Positions 36,113-47,869 of a DNA stretch of 64,000 bases are shown one piece after another. Source of the stretch: Ectobius pallidus (lineage: Eukaryota > Arthropoda > Insecta > Blattodea > Ectobiidae); NCBI GenBank assembly GCA_964059195.1, contig CAXKWD010000006.1, positions 10,160,530-10,224,529 on the forward strand, written 5' to 3'. The notes under the pieces are model-generated. The model saw only the letters and a program-made list of their open reading frames with translations. It was not told the origin of the DNA and did no database searches. The first letter of the stretch is position 1. Each line of letters opens with the position of its first letter. Made by a program: the position numbers and the translations under genes.

Positions 36113-36133
36113 ATCATCTCCATTTTGCTTCAA

Positions 36134-36648
36134 AGTGATGTTCTTTACGCATTTCTTTTATAATGTGGTACCATCTCCTTAGTATGCAAAATGTCATAGA
36201 TTTTTACCTAGTTTACACCATCATGTTTGAATTAGTTTCTCAGCTTTCCACTGATGTTTAACTGAACCTATACAATAGTCCATCAATTTTTTCTTTTTAT
36301 CATACAACCTACCTAATTATCCTAACAAAATGGGATTATTACCAAGTTAACATACATTTTTTATATAATACATCACAAGTTTAGCTTTTAAAGATAATAT
36401 GCTTAAGTTCTCATCATTACTTAAAATGCCTTTGAACTCGACATGTCTTAGACCCATATTTTAAATGCACTTGAAACAAATATAATTTTTTGCGAGATCT
36501 TTATCATAATTTACAGAGCACCTAATAGTTATTTGTAATATTGTTTCAAATTTAAAGTCATTGTATCCGCTAGTCTTCACAATATTTCATTTTAATTTTT
36601 CGGATATGCTTGTTCTATATAGGTATTCCATTTCTACAGTCAAACTAT
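36134..36648 (+). repeat. arm-internal duplication, copy 2 (mirror 41170-41684)
   Basis: Second copy of the 34224-34766 unit, in the same orientation. The organisation into shuffled, diverged sub-repeats recalls subtelomeric DNA. Confidence 0.85.
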
Positions 36649-37242
36649 CCCTAAGAAGTACTCTTTTATTACTTCAGGTTTGGTATAGAACATTATGAAA
36701 GATATTCTTCCATAACTTTTCTTAGAGTTCTTTGTATGTTTTTCCTTAACGCTATGGTAATAATATTCTAGTAGATAAGGGTTCAGTTTTTGCATTTCAT
36801 TCATGTATGTGAAATAGAAATAAAAATTATAAATGAGTTTCTACAGGTTCTTGCACATAATATACAACACATTTCAAATATTATATCAAGATATTCATCG
36901 GAGACCATCAATCTCTTACCTTTATCCCACAATCTATACATCTTTTATATATTGTACAACATAGTGGATTTCATTTTGAAATTACTTTTTACATATAAAA
37001 TTATCAACTATTTTATGCTCACGCTATATGTTTAAGTACGTGCTCTACGTTTTTACATAAATTCATTATAAGTACCAAATTTTCCACATAAATTAGCGAA
37101 AATAACGAAGTTTGCTCGTAAAATAACTATAAATATCGACTTTTATACATAGAAAGGTGAAAAATTACACATTCACATACACACATAACACAATCACTTC
37201 ATTTCTAGGAGAGTAGACCTTCATTTCACATACACATATATA

Positions 37243-38634
37243 GACCAAGACCAAGACCAAGACCAAGACCAAGACCAAGACCAAGACCAAGACCAAGACC
37301 AAGACCAAGACCAAGACCAAGACCAAGACCAAGACCAAGACCAAGACCAAGACCAAGACCAAGACCAAGACCAAGACCAAGACCAAGACCAAGACCAAGA
37401 CCAAGACCAAGACCAAGACCAAGACCAAGACCAAGACCAAGACCAAGACCAAGACCAAGACCAAGACCAAGACCAAGACCAAGACCAAGACCAAGACCAA
37501 GACCAAGACCAAGACCAAGACCAAGACCAAGACCAAGACCAAGACCAAGACCAAGACCAAGACCAAGACCAAGACCAAGACCAAGACCAAGACCAAGACC
37601 AAGACCAAGACCAAGACCAAGACCAAGACCAAGACCAAGACCAAGACCAAGACCAAGACCAAGACCAAGACCAAGACCAAGACCAAGACCAAGACCAAGA
37701 CCAAGACCAAGACCAAGACCAAGACCAAGACCAAGACCAAGACCAAGACCAAGACCAAGACCAAGACCAAGACCAAGACCAAGACCAAGACCAAGACCAA
37801 GACCAAGACCAAGACCAAGACCAAGACCAAGACCAAGACCAAGACCAAGACCAAGACCAAGACCAAGACCAAGACCAAGACCAAGACCAAGACCAAGACC
37901 AAGACCAAGACCAAGACCAAGACCAAGACCAAGACCAAGACCAAGACCAAGACCAAGACCAAGACCAAGACCAAGACCAAGACCAAGACCAAGACCAAGA
38001 CCAAGACCAAGACCAAGACCAAGACCAAGACCAAGACCAAGACCAAGACCAAGACCAAGACCAAGACCAAGACCAAGACCAAGACCAAGACCAAGACCAA
38101 GACCAAGACCAAGACCAAGACCAAGACCAAGACCAAGACCAAGACCAAGACCAAGACCAAGACCAAGACCAAGACCAAGACCAAGACCAAGACCAAGACC
38201 AAGACCAAGACCAAGACCAAGACCAAGACCAAGACCAAGACCAAGACCAAGACCAAGACCAAGACCAAGACCAAGACCAAGACCAAGACCAAGACCAAGA
38301 CCAAGACCAAGACCAAGACCAAGACCAAGACCAAGACCAAGACCAAGACCAAGACCAAGACCAAGACCAAGACCAAGACCAAGACCAAGACCAAGACCAA
38401 GACCAAGACCAAGACCAAGACCAAGACCAAGACCAAGACCAAGACCAAGACCAAGACCAAGACCAAGACCAAGACCAAGACCAAGACCAAGACCAAGACC
38501 AAGACCAAGACCAAGACCAAGACCAAGACCAAGACCAAGACCAAGACCAAGACCAAGACCAAGACCAAGACCAAGACCAAGACCAAGACCAAGACCAAGA
38601 CCAAGACCAAGACCAAGACCAAGACCAAGACCAA
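37243..38634 (+). repeat. (GACCAA)n hexamer array, 232 units
   Basis: 1,392 bp of uninterrupted GACCAA, ending in one variant GACCGA. On the minus strand it reads (TTGGTC)n and translates as a meaningless Val-Leu repeat. No substitution was seen in the array. Confidence 0.97.
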
Positions 38635-38735
38635 GACCGAGAACTAAACGAGAACGAAACGAGACGAGAACGAAGCGAGACGAGAACGAAACGAGAACTA
38701 GACGAGAACTAAATATACAGTTATATCCAAAACAC

Positions 38736-38931
38736 TAAGTTATGCTAGGTTAGGCTAGATTAGGTTAGGCTAGGTTAGGTTAGCAGGATGATATTTTAAA
38801 ATTATTTCTACATTAATGAAAATTCTAAGTTAGGTTAGGTAGATTATGTTGGGTTAGGTTAGGTTATGGAAGGTTAGGTTATGTTAGGTTAGGTTAGGTT
38901 ATGATAGGTTACGTTAGGTTAGCAGGATATT
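38736..38931 (+). repeat. degenerate TTAGG (telomere-type) repeats, left arm
   Basis: TTAGG units mixed with CTAGG, TTATG and similar variants, in two blocks (38736-38783, 38827-38931) separated by a unit starting AGCAGGATGATATTTTAAAA. The G-rich strand runs toward the palindrome centre. Confidence 0.85.
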
Positions 38932-38954
38932 TTAAAATCATTTCTACATTGATA

Positions 38955-38980
38955 GAAAGGCTAAGTTCCTTGGCACATTT
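38955..38980 (+). other. 26-bp palindrome spacer
   Basis: GAAAGGCTAAGTT at its left side continues the left arm's repeat unit (compare GAAAATTCTAAGTT at 38819-38832), so the turn-around is asymmetric. It is bounded by TTGATA and TATCAA. Confidence 0.85.
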
Positions 38981-39006
38981 TATCAATGTAGAAATGATTT
39001 TAAAAT

Positions 39007-39202
39007 ATCGTCCTGCTAACCTAACGTAACCTATCATAACCTAACCTAACCTAACATAACCTAACCTTCCATAACCTAACCTAACCCAACATAATCTACC
39101 TAACCTAACTTAGAATTTTCATTAATGTAGAAATAATTTTAAAATATCATCCTGCTAACCTAACCTAGCCTAACCTAATCTAGCCTAACCTAGCATAACT
39201 TA
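39007..39202 (-). repeat. degenerate TTAGG (telomere-type) repeats, right arm
   Basis: Mirror of 38736-38931. On the plus strand it reads CCTAA-type repeats, so the two G-rich strands face each other, the layout of a head-to-head telomere junction. Confidence 0.85.
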
Positions 39203-39303
39203 GTGTTTTGGATATAACTGTATATTTAGTTCTCGTCTAGTTCTCGTTTCGTTCTCGTCTCGCTTCGTTCTCGTCTCGTTTCGTTCTCGTTTAGTTCTCG
39301 GTC

Positions 39304-40575
39304 TTGGTCTTGGTCTTGGTCTTGGTCTTGGTCTTGGTCTTGGTCTTGGTCTTGGTCTTGGTCTTGGTCTTGGTCTTGGTCTTGGTCTTGGTCTTGGTCT
39401 TGGTCTTGGTCTTGGTCTTGGTCTTGGTCTTGGTCTTGGTCTTGGTCTTGGTCTTGGTCTTGGTCTTGGTCTTGGTCTTGGTCTTGGTCTTGGTCTTGGT
39501 CTTGGTCTTGGTCTTGGTCTTGGTCTTGGTCTTGGTCTTGGTCTTGGTCTTGGTCTTGGTCTTGGTCTTGGTCTTGGTCTTGGTCTTGGTCTTGGTCTTG
39601 GTCTTGGTCTTGGTCTTGGTCTTGGTCTTGGTCTTGGTCTTGGTCTTGGTCTTGGTCTTGGTCTTGGTCTTGGTCTTGGTCTTGGTCTTGGTCTTGGTCT
39701 TGGTCTTGGTCTTGGTCTTGGTCTTGGTCTTGGTCTTGGTCTTGGTCTTGGTCTTGGTCTTGGTCTTGGTCTTGGTCTTGGTCTTGGTCTTGGTCTTGGT
39801 CTTGGTCTTGGTCTTGGTCTTGGTCTTGGTCTTGGTCTTGGTCTTGGTCTTGGTCTTGGTCTTGGTCTTGGTCTTGGTCTTGGTCTTGGTCTTGGTCTTG
39901 GTCTTGGTCTTGGTCTTGGTCTTGGTCTTGGTCTTGGTCTTGGTCTTGGTCTTGGTCTTGGTCTTGGTCTTGGTCTTGGTCTTGGTCTTGGTCTTGGTCT
40001 TGGTCTTGGTCTTGGTCTTGGTCTTGGTCTTGGTCTTGGTCTTGGTCTTGGTCTTGGTCTTGGTCTTGGTCTTGGTCTTGGTCTTGGTCTTGGTCTTGGT
40101 CTTGGTCTTGGTCTTGGTCTTGGTCTTGGTCTTGGTCTTGGTCTTGGTCTTGGTCTTGGTCTTGGTCTTGGTCTTGGTCTTGGTCTTGGTCTTGGTCTTG
40201 GTCTTGGTCTTGGTCTTGGTCTTGGTCTTGGTCTTGGTCTTGGTCTTGGTCTTGGTCTTGGTCTTGGTCTTGGTCTTGGTCTTGGTCTTGGTCTTGGTCT
40301 TGGTCTTGGTCTTGGTCTTGGTCTTGGTCTTGGTCTTGGTCTTGGTCTTGGTCTTGGTCTTGGTCTTGGTCTTGGTCTTGGTCTTGGTCTTGGTCTTGGT
40401 CTTGGTCTTGGTCTTGGTCTTGGTCTTGGTCTTGGTCTTGGTCTTGGTCTTGGTCTTGGTCTTGGTCTTGGTCTTGGTCTTGGTCTTGGTCTTGGTCTTG
40501 GTCTTGGTCTTGGTCTTGGTCTTGGTCTTGGTCTTGGTCTTGGTCTTGGTCTTGGTCTTGGTCTTGGTCTTGGTC
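39304..40575 (+). repeat. (TTGGTC)n hexamer array, 212 units
   Basis: 1,272 bp of uninterrupted TTGGTC, the mirror of 37243-38634 but 20 units shorter. The open frame through it is a repeat artefact. Confidence 0.97.
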
Positions 40576-43500
40576 TATATATGTGTATGTGAAATGAAGG
40601 TCTACTCTCCTAGAAATGAAGTGATTGTGTTATGTGTGTATGTGAATGTGTAATTTTTCACCTTTCTATGTATAAAAGTCGATATTTATAGTTATTTTAC
40701 GAGCAAACTTCGTTATTTTCGCTAATTTATGTGGAAAATTTGGTACTTATAATGAATTTATGTAAAAACGTAGAGCACGTACTTAAACATATAGCGTGAG
40801 CATAAAATAGTTGATAATTTTATATGTAAAAAGTAATTTCAAAATGAAATCCACTATGTTGTACAATATATAAAAGATGTATAGATTGTGGGATAAAGGT
40901 AAGAGATTGATGGTCTCCGATGAATATCTTGATATAATATTTGAAATGTGTTGTATATTATGTGCAAGAACCTGTAGAAACTCATTTATAATTTTTATTT
41001 CTATTTCACATACATGAATGAAATGCAAAAACTGAACCCTTATCTACTAGAATATTATTACCATAGCGTTAAGGAAAAACATACAAAGAACTCTAAGAAA
41101 AGTTATGGAAGAATATCTTTCATAATGTTCTATACCAAACCTGAAGTAATAAAAGAGTACTTCTTAGGGATAGTTTGACTGTAGAAATGGAATACCTATA
41201 TAGAACAAGCATATCCGAAAAATTAAAATGAAATATTGTGAAGACTAGCGGATACAATGACTTTAAATTTGAAACAATATTACAAATAACTATTAGGTGC
41301 TCTGTAAATTATGATAAAGATCTCGCAAAAAATTATATTTGTTTCAAGTGCATTTAAAATATGGGTCTAAGACATGTCGAGTTCAAAGGCATTTTAAGTA
41401 ATGATGAGAACTTAAGCATATTATCTTTAAAAGCTAAACTTGTGATGTATTATATAAAAAATGTATGTTAACTTGGTAATAATCCCATTTTGTTAGGATA
41501 ATTAGGTAGGTTGTATGATAAAAAGAAAAAATTGATGGACTATTGTATAGGTTCAGTTAAACATCAGTGGAAAGCTGAGAAACTAATTCAAACATGATGG
41601 TGTAAACTAGGTAAAAATCTATGACATTTTGCATACTAAGGAGATGGTACCACATTATAAAAGAAATGCGTAAAGAACATCACTTTGAAGCAAAATGGAG
41701 ATGATTAGGTGATCTGTAAATTATGATAAAGATCTCGTAAAAATATTACTTGTGTCAAGTGTTTATAAAATATCGGTCTAAGACTGGTTGAGTTCAAATG
41801 TATTTTAAGTAATGATGAGAACTTAGGCAATGACTTTAAATTTAAAACAATATTACCGATAACTATTAGGTGCCGCGAAACATGAACAGGTTATGAAATT
41901 TATGCGATATCTAAGTCTTATTTCCAAGTTTCATACATGAAGCAGATGTAAAACCTGAACCTCAACATTGTATTGATAACATAGCTATGGTAAGTTATAT
42001 CTAATTGAATATTATAATCAGGACGTTAGGGAAAAAGCATGCAAAATATAAATGCTTATTATGAAAATTATACGCGATATCTTTTTTCCTTAATGAAGGT
42101 GTATGGTATAGAGACTTGGATCCTGATATACTTTGCTGACTAATCAACACCTTCTCACGTGTACGTTTTGCGTTGTGAAACTTACTCTCTATATGTTAGA
42201 AGATGTATGTTATTTTCTTGACTCTGATATTTGCATAATCATTTGATACATAAAATATAATGTGCATATTACCAGAAGCTAAGAAAAATATTTCACATAT
42301 GATGTCACAAATTAGCTAAAATTCAATGATTATAATTAATTAAATAGATTTTTTAACTTTTTTGATATTTGATGACTTGATAAATAAATAATCATCTTGA
42401 AGGAAGGTTATGTAATGAGGGAGATGAATTTGGAATATAATTTAAGGATGTGAGTGAACTTTTGTATACATTATGAGATGAAAAAATTCTGTTGAAGTTG
42501 TAGCGAAAAAGATTTCTTTATAATACATATTTTACTTCTTACTCTACTGATGTTAAGATTTTGAATAAATAAATAAATAAATAAAGCATGTGATATAATA
42601 TAGGAAAAGCAGAATGTGAAGAGTACCTCAGTTGGAAGTAAACGTGATTTAATTCTTAATGAGTACTGATATTTGATATTTATAAAGATAAATACTATAA
42701 ATAAGTGTACACCGAAATTATTTCAAGTGGCAAAAAGGAAATGGGAAGAACAAATACATATGGATGGATGAGAAAAGACTGTATGTTGTCGTTAGAGCTA
42801 ATATCTACGCTGTGGATTTGTAGTGGGTATATACCAATCGTGAACGGATTTATCTGAATAAAAACCTTAAAACGGTATGTACTGACCTTTGTAAGGACTT
42901 CTGAAGATTCAGCTGTATAAAGAAATGGTAGCTCGTATTTGAAAAACCGTTGTGGTTACAACTTAGACCTTAATATTATCACCTAGTACCGACATGAAAT
43001 ATTGTAGAATGAGCGGTTGATACGAAGTAGGATGTGACCCTTTAAGGTTATATAGCTTGATTGTATAAATGAAATACCTATATAGAACGAACATAACCGA
43101 AAAATTAAAATGAAATATTGTGAAGACTATCGGATACAATGACTTTAAATTTAAAACAATATTACAAATAACTATTAGGTGCTCTGTAAATTATGATGAA
43201 GATCTCGTAAAAAATTATATTTGTATCAAGTACATTTAAAATATGGGTCTAAGACATGTCGAGTTCATAGGCAATGTTAGAACTGGTGTAGTACCACGTT
43301 ATAGAACATGTAAAAACAATAAGCATATTATCTTTAACCGCTAAACTTGTGATGTATTATAGAAAAAATGTATGTTAACTTGGTGATAATCCCATTTTGT
43401 TAGGATAATTAGGTAGGTTGTATGATAAAAAGAAAAAATTGATGGAATATTGTGTAGGTTAAGTTAAAAAAAATGGTGTAAAGTTAAGAAACTAATTCAA

Positions 43501-46500
43501 AACATGATGGTGTAAATTAGGTAAAAATCTATGACATTTTGCATACTAAGGAGATGGTACCACATTATAAAAGAAATGCGTAAAGAACATCACTCATGGA
43601 ATGAAATATACAAACTTAGATCTGACAAAAATAAGGAAAAGCATAGTGTTAACAAGCATATTTTAGAAACGAATACAAATAGTAAAGAAGATGCTATGAG
43701 CCAGATAATAATAAGAAGATAGTTAATTTTGGAGAAGGTTAAGAGAAGAAACAAAGATACCAATAAACACCGGAGATTATATTTGTATACATTCAGAAAT
43801 TATGAATGTTTTAGAACATAATGATCATTTAAAAGCTCGTGGAGAAGCCGATATAGTGAGCAAGATAACGATGATTGATAGTGGATGATTAACAAATAGA
43901 AAATTCCCTAAATCTATGGAAAAAAGCTAAAATAATCTCAATATTATAACCTGGAAAAATATTTTTGCTCTATGATGTAAAATCTGTATGTTGGAGGACA
44001 TTAAAGTTGTTACAATTTTGAGGGTAGAGAAAGCTTTGTGAGATTCTCACAACTGACTTCATCCAGTGGACTTAAGAGTAATTAGCAAAGTGGAAGAATA
44101 TGTGGATTATTCAATGAAAATATATACGGATGGAAGCAAAAGTTAAAACTTAGTTGGATCTGAGGATGACATATTCATGGAAAAAGCTCTAACACAGACC
44201 ACCTTGAAATTAAAATATAATTTGAATATAATAACGACTTTATAAAACATCAGTGGTAGACATTGAGGGTGTTTGGAGCCGCGCCACCGTTGTGGATCAT
44301 ATTAAAAATTACTGGTGATCTTGTAAAATAAAAACATAAATTTAATTGAAAGTCTAAATATGGAAAAAATTGTAAGTTTTGAAAACTCGAACCTCTAGCT
44401 ATTTTGAGTTTCTACTATTTGTAATAGGACTGTTACGTGATGTATAAAGTAAACAATTTGATCAAGTCCGTTTGTAGAACGGTGAATGAAAGCATCGTAC
44501 ATAAAAATAGGTAATGCATATTTAATCATCTAAACTCTAAAACTCCGTGGCGCTTCAAATGAATGTATTGCAACTTTCAACCTCGTATTTAAAAGCTAGC
44601 GGCCAAACATTATACGAGAAGTAGGTCTGTAGTGATGACGTTATGAAATAGCCTCACAACAGGATAAATATATTTTACACCAATGACATGATTGGAGTTT
44701 AAAAAAATGCTGACGATAGCCTCGCGACAGGAGAAATATACGTTAAAGCTTAAGTCAGTAATTAGATATTTCACGTTTCCTGCTTGTGAAGATACCTGTT
44801 CATGATTTCCCACATTAAATCGATGTCGTATGCGAAAAATATTCATTTCTGGTGACATCAACAGATATCCGATATTTAATTCTAGTACGGAAATAAAATA
44901 TTAATTTTCATATAATAAATGCTGACATACTCTGTATCAAACTACATTAATAATATAAGGTTCCAGCGGAGATGAATCACTGGGAGAAATATACGTTAAA
45001 GCGTTATTTGATATTTATTTCTTATCAGCGCTTTTCTGAAACAGTATATTCAATTTCCCGCAATGTGAGAAAAGCTGAATATGCCTTTACTGACTTTGAA
45101 TCGAACTCAGAACCACTCAGCGATGGAATATTACAAAATAAGTTCACTACCACTCTGCGATGAAATATTACAATATTCCGCAATAAAAATACTGTTGACT
45201 AATACTACATAAGACATGTGCTATGATTAAGGATTTAATATTTAAAAGTACTGGCCTGCGACTTTATAATATGATAGAGTTGGGATTTAAAAGGAAGTCT
45301 CAATGAATGACGTTGTAAGATAGCGATAAGCGTACAGCGTTATATTACCGCTGCATAGTAAGAGAGATAACATGTATGGAGGGCTAGATGATACTACTGC
45401 TACCTAAGCAAAATCACTGCACGCATATGATTAAACATTCACTGGCTTTCTGTATTGATATAACACATACGGTGTTGGTCTTATAAAAACCTATAATTAT
45501 TAACATAATATTATTCCGACATTATACTGGGGGATTTGAAGATAATTCAACATGTAAGATTATGCATCGATCATGATAGGAAAATTTACGACTATCCGCT
45601 AAGCCAGAAGCTGAGTTAACCCCTTGGGCTAGGATTATCATCTTACAAATAAAATATAGTTTTAAGACGAAAGCTACCATATTTACGAAGGAATAAAATA
45701 ATGCTAACTATACACTTTCGATGGATTCTGATAATAAATAAGGAGGTTTAGATTTTTTAACATTCGGAACGCGGGGTACCGACCGCCTTTACTCTAGGAT
45801 GAGTCACTAGATTTTAGAAAAAGAATCATCTTACAGAAAACTGATAACGATGCATTTACGCTTCGTGATCTATATGCTTCCATGCTAAAAAGACATAAAG
45901 ATTAAAATCTGCTGTGACGTCATCGGCTCCTGCGGCTCCTGCAATGACGTAATCAATCCTGCGGCTCCTGCAATGACGTCATCAGCTCCTGCAATGACGT
46001 AATCAATCCTGCGGCTCCTGCAATGACGTCATCAATCCTTTGCTCCTCCTCTGATGACGTATGCGATGCTACCATATTGTAAAACATTCCACCTTCCCCT
46101 CTCATTCCACTTGTGACGTAAGCGATGCCGCCATGTTGTAAAACAATACCAATATACAAATTTCAAATTTCCCACCATCCGCTATTTGCAATTGTAATAT
46201 TCAATTTCCACCTTTTGCAATTTTCAAATCAACCGCCATCAAGTATTAAATCTCCCACCATCCGCCATTTGAAATAGGAACCGGAAACGTAGCCATTTTC
46301 ATTATAAATTTCCAAATTTTGAATTTCGCGCCGGAAACGTAACCAATTACATTATAAATTCTCAAATTTTGAATTTCGCGCTTCGTACGCCCCGGAACCG
46401 GAACCGCCGCCATTTGCAATAGGAACCGGAACCGACGCCATTTTGAATCACATGGTTATAGCCACGCCCACTTGTGACGTAGGCGGACCCTCCGGACCCT

Positions 46501-46816
46501 CCCATGACGTAAGCGGACCCTCTGGACCCTCCCATGACGTAAGCGGACCCTCTGGACCCTCCCATGACGTAATGATGACGTAAGCGGACCCTCTGGACCC
46601 TCCGTGACGTAAGCCTTCCCCCTCCACTACGGTCTCACCTTCCCCTCCATATCACGTGACGCAATCCAACCAATCAGAATCCGTGACGTCATACAATCCG
46701 CCACTGACGTCATAGCCACGCCCACCTTCCCCTACAGCGCCACCTGTCACGTGACCCGTTTCCCCTACCGGACCCTCCGGACCCTCCAATGACGTAGGTG
46801 ACAAAACCATACTACT

Positions 46817-47535
46817 TCGGACTTTTTAAATTCTGGATTTTTAAATTTTGGATCTTTGAATTATTAATTTTGTATTTTTTTAATTTTCGATAATTGAATT
46901 TTTTATTTTTTAATTTTTTAAATTTTGCACTTTTGGATTTGTAGTTTTGGATTTTATTATTTATTAAATTTTTGGTTTTTGGATTTCTTAATTTTTTTTT
47001 AATTTTAAAACATTTGGATATTTTAAATTTGATTTTTTATTTTTTTAAATTTTGGATTTTTGGATATTTTAAATTTTGGATCTTTGAATTTTTTATTCTG
47101 GAATTCTTGATTCTTTTATTTTGGATTTTTTAAATTTTGGATCTTTGAATTTTTATTTTTTGGATTTTTTAATTTTATATTATTGATTTTTTATTTTAAA
47201 TTTTTAGATTATTTCAATTTTGGATATTGGATTTTTTAATTTTATTGTTTCAAATTTTCTATTCTTTGATTTTTAATTTTGGATCTTTGGATTTTTTATA
47301 TTTTGATTTTTAAATTTTTTATTTATTGGATTTTTTAATTTTGTGTTTTCGTTTTTTTGGATTTTTAGATTTTTTAAATTTTGGATTTTTTAATTTTTAA
47401 TTTTGCATTTTTTTAAATTTTGGATTTTTTAAATTTTGAATATTTGGATTTTTAATTTTGGATTATTTATTTTTTAAATTTTGGATTTTTTGACTTTTTA
47501 ATTTTGGATCTTTGATTTTTTTGTTTGGATTTTTT
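46817..47535 (+). repeat. AT-rich minisatellite, right flank of the palindrome
   Basis: About 720 bp of degenerate units of the type TTTTTAAATTTTGGAT. It starts with the target duplication TCGGAC (46817-46822). The same sequence type and orientation occur left of the palindrome, so the insertion seems to have split one array. Confidence 0.9.
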
Positions 47536-47660
47536 AAGCTTCGGGTTCCATAAAATAGATAAAATACCTGTCTATTGCCATTGAGCAAGTAAGTTTTTTA
47601 TTATTGTTATTATTATTGTTATTATTATTATTATTATTACTACTAATACTACTATTCCCA
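47536..47660 (+). repeat. LINE 3' end (copy 4) followed by ATT microsatellite
   Basis: GGGTTCCATAAAATAGATAA and CTATTGCCATTGAGCAAGTAA match the 3' end of the LINE at 345-655. (ATT)n follows at about 47597-47645. Confidence 0.75.
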
Positions 47661-47763
47661 TTTACAGGTCCTCGTAGGCTACTAGGTCTGAAAAATGTCC
47701 TTTGAGTACTCCTAATCATTGAGTTGATTGTTTTCTGTGCAGTCCGCTCCAAAACACACTACT

Positions 47764-47821
47764 AATTTCGTGACGGTTTTCAGCGTTACATTAATTTCGT
47801 GACGATTTTTGAGCGTTACAC
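47764..47821 (+). repeat. 30-bp direct duplication
   Basis: AATTTCGTGACG, TTTT and AGCGTTACA occur twice in a row with two differences. Function unknown. Confidence 0.7.
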
Positions 47822-47869
47822 AAGTTCCCGATTTACCCCTACCGCCCCTAATGAAGTTTCACTTCAACA

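Larger units (their letters stand above)
31002..38954 (+). repeat. palindrome, left arm
   Basis: From the outside in: GC-rich minisatellites with ACGTCA motifs (31020-31912), AT-rich unique-looking DNA, internal duplications (34.2-36.65 kb), a (GACCAA)n array, a zone of degenerate GARAC units (38635-38715), then TTAGG-like repeats. No recognisable protein. It does not contain the TAGGCCTA octamer that is common in the rest of the window. Confidence 0.95.
31002..46816. mobile_element. giant 15.8-kb palindromic insertion (undescribed type)
   Basis: The whole 15,815-bp segment is an inverted repeat: arms of 7,953 and 7,836 bp around a 26-bp spacer. It begins AGTAGTATGG, ends CCATACTACT, and is flanked by a perfect 6-bp direct repeat TCGGAC inside a minisatellite that continues on both sides. 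All short open frames checked in one arm recur identically at mirror positions (coordinates sum to 77818), so the outer arms have no net length difference. The only length differences seen are 20 hexamer units and 3 bp near the centre. No transposase, polymerase or integrase is visible. AG...CT ends, about 16 kb length and a 6-bp duplication resemble Maverick/Polinton insertions. IS3EU or Dada-type elements also make 6-bp duplications. Confidence 0.85.
38981..46816 (-). repeat. palindrome, right arm
   Basis: Reverse complement of the left arm. It is shorter by 120 bp in the hexamer array and longer by 3 bp (ACG/CGA) near the centre, at GCAGGA(CGA)TATTTT. Otherwise the lengths of corresponding segments are identical. 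Confidence 0.95.

Noticed and set aside
38736..39202. True functional telomere
   Set aside because: The TTAGG units are degenerate, total under 200 bp per arm, and are followed by more sequence. At most this is an interstitial or fused relic.
37165..40653. Two long open frames of Val-Leu repeats (489 and 449 codons)
   Set aside because: They are translations of the pure TTGGTC hexamer array, which is open in several frames. The only non-repeat part is a short tail. There is no start context, domain or splice signal.
31002..46816. Palindrome dismissed as a long-read fold-back artefact
   Set aside because: Both flanks carry the same minisatellite in the same direction with a 6-bp direct repeat, and the arms differ by 20 hexamer units and 3 bp. 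A simple fold-back does not give this. Not fully excluded without reads.
31002..46816. Complete Maverick/Polinton
   Set aside because: No protein-primed polymerase, integrase, protease or capsid frame exists in either arm. Only the size, termini and duplication length fit.
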